From: CANRIN01 sp964493515
GTDB lineage: Bacteria > Bacillota > Clostridia > Oscillospirales > JAAYOS01
Assembly (NCBI GenBank): GCA_964493515.1
Contig: CAZBNJ010000016.1
Span: 1-38,651 of the forward strand
Direction: 5' to 3'
DNA length: 38,651 bases
Shown here: piece by piece, positions 1 to 8,043 of the stretch
How the letters are laid out: every line of letters begins with the position of its first letter
Position numbering within the stretch: position 1 is the first letter of the stretch
Notes under the pieces: model-generated
What the model was told of the DNA's origin: nothing
The model's input: the letters and a program-made list of their open reading frames with translations, nothing else
Databases searched by the model: none
Position numbers and translations under genes: made by a program

Positions 1-972
1 CGCGCCCCAGTTTTTCAGCGCGGCGCACAGCTCATCCGCGTGCTCCGGCGCAACGGTCATGCACAGACCGACGCCCATGTTGAACGTGTTGTACATATCG
101 CGGCGACTTATCCCGCCCTCGCGCTCGATTATCCCGAACACCGGCGGCACCGGCATTGCGCCCCTGTCCAGCCTCAGCCCGATGCCGTCGGGCAGCATAC
201 GCGGCATATTCTCGTACCAGCCGCCGCCGGTCACATGGCATATCGACTTTGCAAAGCGTGTCTCCTCCACGTCGAGCACCGGCACATATATCTTCGTAGG
301 CGTCAGCAGCGCCTCGCCGATGGTCGTTCCAAGCTCGTCGAAATGCTCGTGCAGCCTGCCGTCGAATATCTTGCGCACCAGCGAGAATCCGTTAGAGTGT
401 ACGCCGCTGGACGCGAGCGCGACCACCTTGTCCCCCGCCTTCACGTGCGACGGGTCGAGCATCTCCTGCTCGTCCACCACGCCAACGGCAAAGCCCGCGA
501 GGTCGTACTCGTCGACCGGATAGAATCCCGGCATCTCGGCGGTCTCGCCGCCGACAAGCGCGCATCCCGCCTGACGGCAGCCCTCGGCAATTCCCGCGAC
601 TATCCGCTCAACGCGGTTCGGGAAGAGCTTTCCCTGCGCGATGTAGTCGAGGAAGAACATCGGCTTTGCGCCGGCGCAGATTATGTCGTTTACGCACATA
701 GCGACGCAGTCGATGCCGACAGTGTCGTGCTTGTCAAACTCAAACGCGAGCTTCAGCTTGGTGCCGACGCCGTCGGTGCCGCTTACGAACACCGGATTGT
801 GCATTCCGTGCAGATCCGGCTTGAACAGCCCGCCAAAGCCGCCAAGCCCGCCGATAACGCCCGGGATGCGGGTGCTCTCGACGTGCTTTTTGATGAGATT
901 TACGCTCTCATAGCCCGCCGTGACATCGACACCCGCCGCGGCGTATGCCTCGCTTCTCGAATCCTTGACCAT
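1..972 (-). CDS. purM: Phosphoribosylformylglycinamidine cyclo-ligase (AIR synthetase), 3' end outside window
   Basis: PurM closes the imidazole ring: FGAM + ATP gives AIR in cytosolic purine synthesis. 324 codons are visible; the family is about 340-350 residues, so roughly 20-30 C-terminal residues lie beyond position 1. Visible family motifs are SYxxAGVDV-like AYAAAGVDVTAGY near the N-terminus, the glycine-rich GVIGGLGGFGG, VSGTDGVGTKLKLA, the metal/nucleotide segment CVNDIICAGAKPMFFLDY and LVGGETAEMPGFY. The ATG at 972 is preceded by GGAGG with a 7-nt spacer. It begins 12 nt after purC stops, so it is third in a purE-purC-purM operon. In Bacillus subtilis purM follows purF; here it follows purC directly. 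Confidence 0.97.
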   Translation of the reverse strand, partial: MVKDSRSEAYAAAGVDVTAGYESVNLIKKHVESTRIPGVIGGLGGFGGLFKPDLHGMHNPVFVSGTDGVGTKLKLAFEFDKHDTVGIDCVAMCVNDIICAGAKPMFFLDYIAQGKLFPNRVERIVAGIAEGCRQAGCALVGGETAEMPGFYPVDEYDLAGFAVGVVDEQEMLDPSHVKAGDKVVALASSGVHSNGFSLVRKIFDGRLHEHFDELGTTIGEALLTPTKIYVPVLDVEETRFAKSICHVTGGGWYENMPRMLPDGIGLRLDRGAMPVPPVFGIIEREGGISRRDMYNTFNMGVGLCMTVAPEHADELCAALKNWGA

Positions 973-984
973 AGCTATCCTCCG

Positions 985-1695
985 TTATTCGCCGAGTATG
1001 CGGCGGAGCATCTCGCGGTACGCGTCCTCGACACCGCCCATGTCGCGGCGGAAGCGGTCCTTGTCCAGCTTCTCGTGCGTCTTTGCGTCCCAGAAGCGGC
1101 AGGTGTCCGGCGATATCTCGTCGGCAAGGACTATCGTTCCGTCGGGAGTCTTGCCAAACTCAAGCTTGAAATCGATAAGCTCCACGCCGTCGTCGAGCAG
1201 CTCGGCTTTAAGTATCTCATTTACCTTGAAGGCGTACTTGGTTATCGTCGCGACCTCCTCGCGGGTGGCAAGAGCCATCGCGTAGATGTGACCCTCCGCG
1301 AGCAGCGGGTCGCCGAGGTCGTCGTTCTTATAGCTGAACTCGATGGAAGGCTCGTGCAGCGGAGTACCCTCCTCCACGCCGTAGCGCTTGGAGAAGGAGC
1401 CGGCGGCGACGTTGCGGATTATCACCTCGAGCGGGACGATCTGAACGCGCTTGACGACCGTGTCGCGGTCGCTAAGCTCCTCTACGAAGTGGGTCGGGAT
1501 GCCCGCCTTCTCCATCTGCTGCATGAAGTGGTTGGTCAGGCGGTTATTTATCGCTCCCTTGCCGAGTATCGTGCCCTTCTTCAGTCCGTTGAACGCGGTC
1601 GCGTCGTCCTTGTAGCTGACGATGCAGAGGTTTTGGTCGTCGGTCGCAAAGACCTTCTTTGCCTTGCCTTCGTAGAGCTGCTCGCGCTTTTCCAT
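985..1695 (-). CDS. purC: SAICAR synthetase (phosphoribosylaminoimidazole-succinocarboxamide synthase)
   Basis: Joins aspartate to CAIR with ATP to give SAICAR, a cytosolic step of purine synthesis. 236 residues, the normal length for the short bacterial PurC. Diagnostic motifs are QLYEGKAKKVF at the N-terminus, EVIIRNVAAGSFSKRYG in the middle, DFKLEFG, and DEISPDTCRFWD, which holds the substrate-binding acidic residues. I chose the ATG at 1695 because GGAGG lies 8 nt upstream; an in-frame TTG at 1710 overlaps that ribosome binding site and is unlikely. Second gene of the purE-purC-purM unit, 50 nt after purE, with a small UUCG-capped hairpin in the gap. Confidence 0.97.
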   Translation of the reverse strand: MEKREQLYEGKAKKVFATDDQNLCIVSYKDDATAFNGLKKGTILGKGAINNRLTNHFMQQMEKAGIPTHFVEELSDRDTVVKRVQIVPLEVIIRNVAAGSFSKRYGVEEGTPLHEPSIEFSYKNDDLGDPLLAEGHIYAMALATREEVATITKYAFKVNEILKAELLDDGVELIDFKLEFGKTPDGTIVLADEISPDTCRFWDAKTHEKLDKDRFRRDMGGVEDAYREMLRRILGE

Positions 1696-1723
1696 CTTAA
1701 ATTCCTCCAAAAATAAATTTTGA

Positions 1724-1739
1724 AAGACCCGAAGGTCTT
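1724..1739 (-). other. Intercistronic UUCG tetraloop hairpin between purE and purC
   Basis: On the minus strand AAGACC-TTCG-GGTCTT forms a 6-bp stem closed by the very stable C(UUCG)G tetraloop, just after the purE stop and before the purC ribosome binding site. A T-rich stretch follows, but with interruptions, so it could be a weak terminator, an mRNA-stability element or a processing site that sets the purE:purC ratio. Only the sequence symmetry is seen; the role is inferred. Confidence 0.5.
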
Positions 1740-1745
1740 ACGATA

Positions 1746-2228
1746 TCACAGTTCTATCGCAGCGTCCGCCGCGGCGGTCTTTTCGCCAAGCTCACGCTTG
1801 TACGCCGCAAGCTTTTCCGCAAGTTCGTCGTCGGCTATCGCGAGCATTTCGGCGGCAAGTATCGCGGCGTTTGCGGCACCGTTTATCGCCACCGTCGCCA
1901 CCGGAACGCCGGACGGCATCATCACCGTCGCGAGCAGCGCGTCCATGCCGTCGAGCGCCGCCGATTTCATCGGTATGCCGATGACCGGAAGGGTCGTGTG
2001 CGCGGCTATGACTCCGCCGAGATGCGCCGCCATACCCGCCGCCGCGATTATCACGCCGTAGCCCTCCGACTTCGCGGTCTTGGCTATCTGCGCCGCTGCG
2101 TCCGGCGTGCGGTGCGCCGACGCGACCCTGACCTTGTACGGTATGCCGAACTTCTCGAGGTTCCGCGCACACGGCTTCAACGCCTCGGCGTCGCTCGCGC
2201 TTCCCATGACGATGAGCACACTTTTCAT
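1746..2228 (-). CDS. purE: N5-carboxyaminoimidazole ribonucleotide mutase, class I PurE
   Basis: Converts N5-CAIR to CAIR in purine synthesis. 160 residues, typical of class I PurE. Motifs: MGSASDAE near the N-terminus (phosphate binding), SAHRTPDAA (the conserved histidine and arginine of the active site), and the glycine/alanine-rich GVIIAAAGMAAHLGGVIAAH, then PVIGIPM. No purK is adjacent on the visible side. The ATG at 2228 follows GGAGGTAGTGAG. First gene of the operon, with a convincing sigma-A promoter about 35 nt upstream. Confidence 0.97.
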   Translation of the reverse strand: MKSVLIVMGSASDAEALKPCARNLEKFGIPYKVRVASAHRTPDAAAQIAKTAKSEGYGVIIAAAGMAAHLGGVIAAHTTLPVIGIPMKSAALDGMDALLATVMMPSGVPVATVAINGAANAAILAAEMLAIADDELAEKLAAYKRELGEKTAAADAAIEL

Positions 2229-2262
2229 CTCACTACCTCCGCAATTATTTGTGGATAATCAT

Positions 2263-2291
2263 ATAATAACAAAATATGCCGTCTTTTTCAA
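2263..2291 (-). promoter_or_regulatory. Sigma-A promoter of purE-purC-purM
   Basis: On the minus strand TTGAAA (2286-2291), 17-nt spacer, TATTAT (2263-2268). It lies immediately downstream of the terminator of the preceding glycosyltransferase gene and gives a leader of about 25-30 nt before the purE start. That is too short for a purine riboswitch, and none is seen. Confidence 0.8.
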
Positions 2292-2302
2292 TCCTGCACA
2301 AC

Positions 2303-2331
2303 AAAAAATAGTGCCCAAAAGGGCACTATTT
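2303..2331 (-). terminator. Factor-independent terminator of the glycosyltransferase operon
   Basis: Minus strand ATAGTGCCC-TTTT-GGGCACTAT followed by a T-run (2303-2308). The perfect 9-bp stem extends with A-T pairs. The gene's TAG stop lies inside the stem (2326-2328), so termination hairpin and stop codon overlap. Confidence 0.9.
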
Positions 2332-3483
2332 CAATATGTCCAATGTGGCGAGTTTTTCGCGTATCTCGGCAACGCGGCCGTCCCACGAGCACGCGCGGCC
2401 GTACTCCATGCGGCGCTCGGTCGGCGCGCGATCCGGCTCCGCCATAGCCCGCTCGCAGGCGGCAACGAACTCGTCCGCGCCGTCGGCGATGTACACCGCG
2501 TCCGCGAAATCGCGCACCTGAAGCGGCATCGGCGTTGTGACTATCGGCTTTCCGGTGGCGAGATACTCGTAGAATTTCAGCGGACTCACGTCCTTGGCAA
2601 GCCCGCCCGCGTCGAACAGGTTGAGGCACACATCAAAGCGCGATATATACGCGGGCAGCGTCTCGTGCTCCCTGCGTCCAAGCAGCCTCACGTTCGGCAG
2701 TGCCTCCAGCATGGACACATCCACCCCCGCGAGCGGAGCGCCGATGAACACCAGCGTCCAGTCGGGACGGCGGCGCGCCACCTCGGCTGCAAGCTCGCGG
2801 TCGATGCACTGCTGAAGTGCGCCGACAAATCCGAGTATCGGCGTGCGGATGTCCGCGATGTCGGCGGGTACCTCAAGCTCGCCGTCCGCCTTGGAGAACA
2901 GATCGTAGTTGCCGCCGTTCGGTATCATCCAAGTGTGCCCGCACGACTTCTCGAGCGTGTCGTACAGTCCCTTCGCGGTCGCGAACACCGCCGAGCACTT
3001 TGCCGCAAGCTCCGCCTCCATTCCGTCCACCAGCGCGGGATCTATCAGCCCGGGATACTGCGAGTGGCGGTCGACGCAGTCATAGACCAGCGCCGAGTGC
3101 GGGATGCGGTCCACCGCGTCGACGTTCGACGGATGATACACCCACAGCACCGGGTCGACAAACCCATGCTGTTTTGCGACATTTGCGACGAATTTCGCCG
3201 TCTTTTTGCCGTTTTTGCGGTTGAAAAAGCGATATTTGTTGTAAAACGGCAGCACCGGCGGCAGCGAGTACCGCGTGATGTTTTCCGCGACCTTTTCGCC
3301 GCCCTGCTTCCACTCGGTCATGCGCGGCTTCATCGACTTGTCCTTCAACGGCGCTATGACCGTTATCGGCGGGTCAAAGTAGAGTATCTCACAGTCGGTC
3401 ATGCGGCTCATCACCTGCTGCTTGCGGGTCGGATGCGCGTGCCACGGCGTTGTCGAAAGGCATATCACCTGTTTTTTCATCAT
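2326..3483 (-). CDS. Glycosyltransferase, GT-B fold, TuaH-like
   Basis: 385 residues with the look of a GT-B glycosyltransferase (GT1/GT4 superfamily) most like TuaH-type enzymes of teichuronic acid or wall-polymer synthesis. It has an N-terminal Rossmann-like half (CLSTTPWHAHPTRKQQVMSR), the central VYDCVDRHSQYPG segment typical of the TuaH group, then IPNGGNYDLF and a C-terminal donor-binding half ending in SPLKFYEYLATGKPIVTT, where the K..EYLA.GKP motif contacts the sugar nucleotide. No membrane segment. The start ATG overlaps the upstream gene's TGA by 4 nt (ATGA), so translation is coupled. With the CsaB fusion upstream it probably builds the same surface polymer. Acceptor and sugar are unknown. 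Confidence 0.85.
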   Translation of the reverse strand: MMKKQVICLSTTPWHAHPTRKQQVMSRMTDCEILYFDPPITVIAPLKDKSMKPRMTEWKQGGEKVAENITRYSLPPVLPFYNKYRFFNRKNGKKTAKFVANVAKQHGFVDPVLWVYHPSNVDAVDRIPHSALVYDCVDRHSQYPGLIDPALVDGMEAELAAKCSAVFATAKGLYDTLEKSCGHTWMIPNGGNYDLFSKADGELEVPADIADIRTPILGFVGALQQCIDRELAAEVARRRPDWTLVFIGAPLAGVDVSMLEALPNVRLLGRREHETLPAYISRFDVCLNLFDAGGLAKDVSPLKFYEYLATGKPIVTTPMPLQVRDFADAVYIADGADEFVAACERAMAEPDRAPTERRMEYGRACSWDGRVAEIREKLATLDILK

Positions 3484-5693
3484 CTCTTACCTCCGTTCGG
3501 CGAGGACAGCAGCACCGCCGCGACCTCCACGTTCTTCCGCTCTATCCTTCGCAGACGCTCGGGGTCGCCGCCCGAACCGCCGCCCATCGCCCTGTCCACA
3601 AGCCCGAACAGCTTCTCGGCGGTCAGGTCCTCGATGTTCACACACAGCTCGATACCCATGTACTTCAAAAACGAGCTGACCTTTGGGTCGTACGCCACGC
3701 CTACCACCGGCACGCCCTGTCCCGCGGCGAATATCAATCCGTGCAGCCGCATGGACAGCACCGCTTTCATCCTCGAAAGCACGCCGATGACCACCCTCGC
3801 GCCCGACTGCGGAGCAAGCGCGAACGACTCGTGCTTCATCATCGCCGCGACCTCCTTTGCAGCCTCCGCATCGCGGCGCTCTATCGGCAGGAATATCGTG
3901 CCAAGACCGTACTTTTCGGCGGCATAGTCGGCGACTTTGGCGAACATCTCGCGCTTCGACTCCCAGTTTTTCCACTTCCGCAGCGCGAGACAGAAATACT
4001 CGCCGTTCGGGTCGATGCCCGAGCCTATCATCGCGCTCTCCGCCAGCGCGTCGTCCGAGCGGTCGAGGGTCAGCGCGGGGTCGGCGGCGAGCGTCACCTC
4101 CGGCGCGGTCACGCCCAGGGCGGCAAGCGTTTCAAGCGAACCGTCCTCGCGCAGCGTTATCGCGTCCACATAGCGGTTGAGGCACTTCGCGGCGCGCTTC
4201 TTGTTTCGATTTCGGCTTATCGGCCCGATGCCGCAGCCGTACATCATCACCTTTGCGCCCGACTTCTTCGCCGCGCGCAGCGTGTGAAGATAGAATATCA
4301 GCGAGCGGGTGCTGGTCACGTCCTGCATCAGGCTGCCACCGCCGTTTATATACAGCCGCGAGCGTCTGAACTCCCGCCGCATCGCTATCGGATTGAAGGT
4401 GTAGGACGAGTCCACGCGGTTGTGCAGCCGTGTCGACTTCGGGTCGCGCGACATGACGTGCAGCCTGAGGTCAGGGTCTATGCTGCGCAGCTCGGCGACT
4501 ATCGCCTCGAGTATCGCGTCGTCGCCGGCGTTGTTCTTGCCGTATGCGCCGCAGATGGTCACCTCCGCGCGGTCGGACTTTGTAAATCCGCTGCGCCTAA
4601 GCACCGCGTCGTATATCTCAAGCTGGCGCGAGATGGTCGCCTCCAGCGAAAACGATTTCTTCGTCTTTTCAAACAGCGCGTCGGCATACTTCTCGCGCAG
4701 CGCGCCGTCGGTCGCAAGCGCGGTCAGATGCGCCGCGAGCGTGTCCACATCCTGCGGGGTAAAGAGCAGTCCGTTCACGCCGTGGTCGATGAGCACCGGC
4801 ACGCCGCCCACTCGGCTGGCGACGGTGGCGCAGTGTCTGCGTGCGCCCTCGGTCAGCGCGTACGGGAAGGTCTCGGAGAGTGATGTGAGCAGATTTATGT
4901 CCAGCGCACGGTAAAAGCTGTCCATGTCCTCCACCCATCCCGCAAAGGTCACGCGGTCGGCAATGCCAAGCTCGGCGGCAAGACCTTTCAGCATAGCCTC
5001 GTCCTCGCCGTCGCCCGCGATTATCAGTTTGAGATTTTTCGGTGCCTTCGCAAACGCCCGCAGCAGCGTCGGATAGTCCTTGACCGGATTCAGCCTCGCC
5101 GCGATGCCGCACACGACCTCGCCCTCGGATATCGTCACGCCGAATTTTGCGAGCGCCGCCGCGCGGTCAAAGTTCTCCGGCTCGGGGTCGGAGAAGTCCA
5201 CGCCGTTGTATATCGGAAACACACCGTAGGGCGAAAATCCGCGCTCGATGAGCATATCCGCCACCGGATCGCTTACCGCGACGTGCCAGGTGATGCGGCG
5301 CAGCGCGAATCGGTTGATAAGCCCGAAGGTCAGCGCGGCGACGGGTCTGCCGAGGTAGTCGAGTTTTGGGTCGGAGTGCACCGTCGAAACGACCGTCGCA
5401 TGCTCCAGCCGTTTGAGAAGCATACCGCACATATTTCCCCGCGCGCCGTGGCAGTGGACAAGGTCGTATCCGCCCTCGCGGTACAGCTTGCGGAGCGCCT
5501 TCATCGACGACCGAAGCCCGCCGTCGATGACCACCGTGTCGATGCCCTTCGCGCGCGCATCGTCCGCGAATTCGCCCTCGCGAAAGCTCACAAGCGTCGC
5601 GTCCGCGCGGCCCTTGAGACCGGCGAGCAGTCCCAGAACGTGGGTCTTTGCGCCGCCGACGTCTCCGCCGCCTATCAGATGCAGTACCTTCAT
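3480..5693 (-). CDS. csaB: Fusion of GT4 glycosyltransferase and CsaB-type polysaccharide pyruvyl transferase
   Basis: 737 residues in two enzymes. Residues 1 to about 365 are a GT4 glycosyltransferase: MKVLHLIGGGDVGGAKTHVL at the N-terminus, AVSDPVADMLIERG, YNGVD and a donor site with E274 and E282 in SETFPYALTEG (E-x7-E). From about 377 (EVTICGAYGKNNAGDDAIL) to the end it is a polysaccharide pyruvyl transferase, with YINGGGSLMQD, GCGIGP and SMRLHGLIFAAGQGVPVVG. In Bacillus anthracis CsaB puts ketal pyruvate on the secondary wall polymer that SLH domains bind. Each half has about full family length. The ATG at 5693 follows GGGGGGAG by about 11 nt; an in-frame TTG at 5696 is possible. It is translationally coupled to the next glycosyltransferase. 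Target polymer is inferred. Confidence 0.93.
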   Translation of the reverse strand: MKVLHLIGGGDVGGAKTHVLGLLAGLKGRADATLVSFREGEFADDARAKGIDTVVIDGGLRSSMKALRKLYREGGYDLVHCHGARGNMCGMLLKRLEHATVVSTVHSDPKLDYLGRPVAALTFGLINRFALRRITWHVAVSDPVADMLIERGFSPYGVFPIYNGVDFSDPEPENFDRAAALAKFGVTISEGEVVCGIAARLNPVKDYPTLLRAFAKAPKNLKLIIAGDGEDEAMLKGLAAELGIADRVTFAGWVEDMDSFYRALDINLLTSLSETFPYALTEGARRHCATVASRVGGVPVLIDHGVNGLLFTPQDVDTLAAHLTALATDGALREKYADALFEKTKKSFSLEATISRQLEIYDAVLRRSGFTKSDRAEVTICGAYGKNNAGDDAILEAIVAELRSIDPDLRLHVMSRDPKSTRLHNRVDSSYTFNPIAMRREFRRSRLYINGGGSLMQDVTSTRSLIFYLHTLRAAKKSGAKVMMYGCGIGPISRNRNKKRAAKCLNRYVDAITLREDGSLETLAALGVTAPEVTLAADPALTLDRSDDALAESAMIGSGIDPNGEYFCLALRKWKNWESKREMFAKVADYAAEKYGLGTIFLPIERRDAEAAKEVAAMMKHESFALAPQSGARVVIGVLSRMKAVLSMRLHGLIFAAGQGVPVVGVAYDPKVSSFLKYMGIELCVNIEDLTAEKLFGLVDRAMGGGSGGDPERLRRIERKNVEVAAVLLSSPNGGKR

Positions 5694-5751
5694 CAATTTG
5701 GTTTCTCCCCCCGCCGCTGCAAGTTTATCAAAAGTTTATTGTGATAAAAGC

Positions 5752-5780
5752 TTGTTTCGCGGCGCAATATGCTGTAAAAT
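5752..5780 (+). promoter_or_regulatory. Probable sigma-A promoter of the DUF4330/O-antigen ligase unit
   Basis: TTGTTT (5752-5757), 17-nt spacer, TAAAAT (5775-5780) in the divergent gap between the CsaB fusion and the DUF4330 gene. The leader holds a small perfect hairpin, ACAGCC-GCA-GGCTGT (5795-5809), before the ribosome binding site. I could not find an equally good promoter for the minus-strand CsaB gene in the same gap. Confidence 0.5.
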
Positions 5781-5833
5781 AGACAATGCTATTATACAGC
5801 CGCAGGCTGTCCAGGTCAAGGAGGATTATCGAA

Positions 5834-6427
5834 ATGAAGCTCGTAAACGAGAAAGGCAAGCTTTTCGGCATCATCAACATCGTCGACCTGCTCGCGGTGC
5901 TGCTCATCGTCTTTGTGGTGGGCGCCGTCGCGTGGAAGGTCTTTGGCGACCGCATCGCCGCGGAGACCGAACTGAAGAACAAGCAGCACCAGATAGACAA
6001 GCTGGCGGCAAACCGCATAAGCGTCACCTACACCGTCCGCTGCTCGACGCTGCGCAACGCATATTACGACGAGCTGGTGGACTTCGGCTTTCCGCAGCAG
6101 CTCGCGATAAACGACGGCCCGATCGACGGCGCGTACATCGTCGACGCGTACACCGAGGAGGCGACAGCCGTCTTCGGCGACAGCGACGGTGTGAGCGTCA
6201 TGTCCGGCTACGGCGACCGCGTGGACATTGTGCTGACCATCAAGGCGGACGTGCCCCCCGCGGCGTTCATTAAGATCGGCTCGCAGGAGATCCGCGTCGG
6301 CAAGAGCCACATCGTCAAGACCCAGTTCTGGGAAGTCACCGGCATAATCGAGACGCTCGAGTGCGACCCGCAGCCGTTCATAACCGCGGGACAGAGCTCG
6401 CTTGTGATACCCGAATTCGCGGACTGA
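5834..6427 (+). CDS. DUF4330 family membrane-anchored protein
   Basis: 197 residues. A short cytoplasmic N-terminus (MKLVNEKGKLFGIINIVDLL) leads straight into one hydrophobic helix (about residues 15-37, LAVLLIVFVVGAVAWKVFG). A coiled, lysine-rich linker and a soluble beta-rich extracellular part follow. This arrangement and the EKGKLFG.INIVDLL start match the DUF4330 family. Function is not established; homologues are, to my knowledge, found near wall-polymer and O-antigen ligase-like genes, as here. The ATG at 5834 has AAGGAGG with a 9-nt spacer; a longer frame from 5786 has no ribosome binding site. The stop is a few nt from the O-antigen ligase gene, so the two are one operon. Confidence 0.85.
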   Translation: MKLVNEKGKLFGIINIVDLLAVLLIVFVVGAVAWKVFGDRIAAETELKNKQHQIDKLAANRISVTYTVRCSTLRNAYYDELVDFGFPQQLAINDGPIDGAYIVDAYTEEATAVFGDSDGVSVMSGYGDRVDIVLTIKADVPPAAFIKIGSQEIRVGKSHIVKTQFWEVTGIIETLECDPQPFITAGQSSLVIPEFAD

Positions 6428-6446
6428 GCGCATGGAGAAGAAATCT

Positions 6447-7997
6447 ATGCTCCGCATGAGCGCCACCTGGCGGGCAATTACGGCGCTCATCGGATTCGTT
6501 AAATATAGCCTCATCGGACGGTTCTTCGGCGCGTTCGGACGGTCGTGGGAGCACTCCCGCACCGCCGTCGCCACCGACCGTCTACTCGGCGCGGACGCGG
6601 TCATGACCGAACGCTCGCTGTTCGCGAGGATGTACGGCGCGGTCGCGCGGTGGATAAGCCGCGTCGGAGCGGTCATGCGTCCCGCGACCGAGCGCAGCCT
6701 CGTCTGCCGCTTCTGGAGATGGCTCCAGAAGAGTGCTCTCGTGCGGCTGCTGTTCGGCCATTCAACGCGGCGGCTGCTGGTGGTCATCTTCGCGCTCTAC
6801 CTGCCTGTCGACTGGGCGCTGCGTGAGTTCTCGCCTGTTGCCGCGCTCGCCACCACATGGGACGAGCTGTTCCTCGCGTTCGGATTTGCCTACGCGGTGT
6901 TCCAGCGGCTGCTCGCCCCCGAGGACGAAAGGCCGCGCGTCACTCCGCTGGACACACTGATACTCGCTTTCTGCGGACTCGGCGTGCTGCTGACCGTCAT
7001 GACTGCGGAGGACGGGCTTAGGATAGGGATATCCGGACTGCGCGCCGTTGTGCAGTATATGCTTTGGTTCTTTGTGCTGACGCGGATAATGCGCGACGAC
7101 GGCGACGTGAAGGCGTTCGTCGCGGCATTCGTCGGTGTCGGGCTTCTCACCGCGCTTCACGGCATCGCGCAGTATATCCTCGGCGTGGAGATACCGCAGC
7201 ACTGGGTGTCGCAGGCGGAGGTCGGCGTCCGCTCGCGCGCGTTTTCGATATTCGGCAGCCCGAACATCATGGGCAGCTTTATGGTGATGTCCGCGCCGCT
7301 CTGCGCAAGCTATGCCTATCGCGCAAAGACAACCGGCCGCAGGGCGCTCGCGTGGATAGGCGTGCTCGTCATTGCGCTCGCCTGCCTTGTCACCTTCTCG
7401 CGCGGCGCGTGGCTCGGCTTTGCGGTGATGGTCGCGGCGTTCGCGTGGCTCCGCGACAAGCGGCTGTTTGCGCTTGTCGCGCTCGCGCTCGGCTTTGCTG
7501 TCATGGTGCCCGACGTTGTCAACCGCATCACCTTCCTTTTCACCGATGAGTTCAAATACGCGTCGCAGTTTGGCGGCCGCGAGGGTCGCTGGCGCGAGGG
7601 CATGAGACTGCTCGAGTCCGCCGACCCGATGCTCGGCTACGGACTCGGACGCTTCGGCGGCGCTGTCGCGATGCAGAATCAGGTGAACCGACACCTGTCC
7701 TACTTCTATCTCGACAACTACTACATGAAAACGCTCATCGAGATGGGATATATCGGACTTGGCGGCTACCTGCTGCTGCTCGTCGGCACGATATGGGTGG
7801 GACTTCGAGCGGTCTATCGCGCGAAAAACACCGAGTTCGGCGCCGTCGCGTGCGCGCTGCTGGCAGGTATGGTCGGCGTGCTGACCCACTGCTACACCGA
7901 AAACATCTTCGAGGTGCCGTACATGAACGCCTACTTCTGGGGCATGGCGGCGGTGCTGGTGTGGCTCGGTTTTCTGCGAAAGCCGAAGTCCGAGTGA
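6447..7997 (+). CDS. O-antigen ligase / Wzy-like polymerase family membrane protein
   Basis: 516 residues, mostly hydrophobic, with about ten to twelve predicted membrane helices after a basic cytoplasmic N-terminus of about 100 residues. The Wzy_C/WaaL hallmark region is present: IFGSPNIMGSFMVMSAP, FSRGAWLGF before a helix, and a large extracellular loop with FGGREGRWREGMRLL and DPMLGYGLGRFGG, followed by Y-rich NYYMKTLIEMGYIG. These enzymes polymerise or transfer lipid-linked glycans outside the membrane. In a probable single-membrane bacterium the likely job is transfer or polymerisation of a wall polymer made with the divergent glycosyltransferase and CsaB genes. I prefer the ATG at 6447 (GGAG 9 nt upstream); the ATG at 6432 lacks a good site but sits 4 nt after the previous stop. 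Confidence 0.88.
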   Translation: MLRMSATWRAITALIGFVKYSLIGRFFGAFGRSWEHSRTAVATDRLLGADAVMTERSLFARMYGAVARWISRVGAVMRPATERSLVCRFWRWLQKSALVRLLFGHSTRRLLVVIFALYLPVDWALREFSPVAALATTWDELFLAFGFAYAVFQRLLAPEDERPRVTPLDTLILAFCGLGVLLTVMTAEDGLRIGISGLRAVVQYMLWFFVLTRIMRDDGDVKAFVAAFVGVGLLTALHGIAQYILGVEIPQHWVSQAEVGVRSRAFSIFGSPNIMGSFMVMSAPLCASYAYRAKTTGRRALAWIGVLVIALACLVTFSRGAWLGFAVMVAAFAWLRDKRLFALVALALGFAVMVPDVVNRITFLFTDEFKYASQFGGREGRWREGMRLLESADPMLGYGLGRFGGAVAMQNQVNRHLSYFYLDNYYMKTLIEMGYIGLGGYLLLLVGTIWVGLRAVYRAKNTEFGAVACALLAGMVGVLTHCYTENIFEVPYMNAYFWGMAAVLVWLGFLRKPKSE

Positions 7998-8007
7998 TAC
8001 AAAACGC

Positions 8008-8041
8008 AAAAGAGAGCCGGTCTCCTGACCGACTCTCTTTT
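8008..8041. terminator. Bidirectional terminator between O-antigen ligase and spoIVB
   Basis: Stem AAAGAGAG-C-CGGTC / GACCG-A-CTCTCTTT with one internal mismatch and a TCCT loop, T-run on the plus side and A-run on the other. It separates two convergent genes and can serve both. Confidence 0.88.
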
Positions 8042-8043
8042 TG

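Noticed and set aside
40..1716. 558-codon open frame on the plus strand over purM and purC
   Set aside because: It is antisense to two genes with clear PurM and PurC motifs; GC-rich codons leave long stop-free frames on the other strand. The translation is arginine/valine/leucine-rich with no motif.
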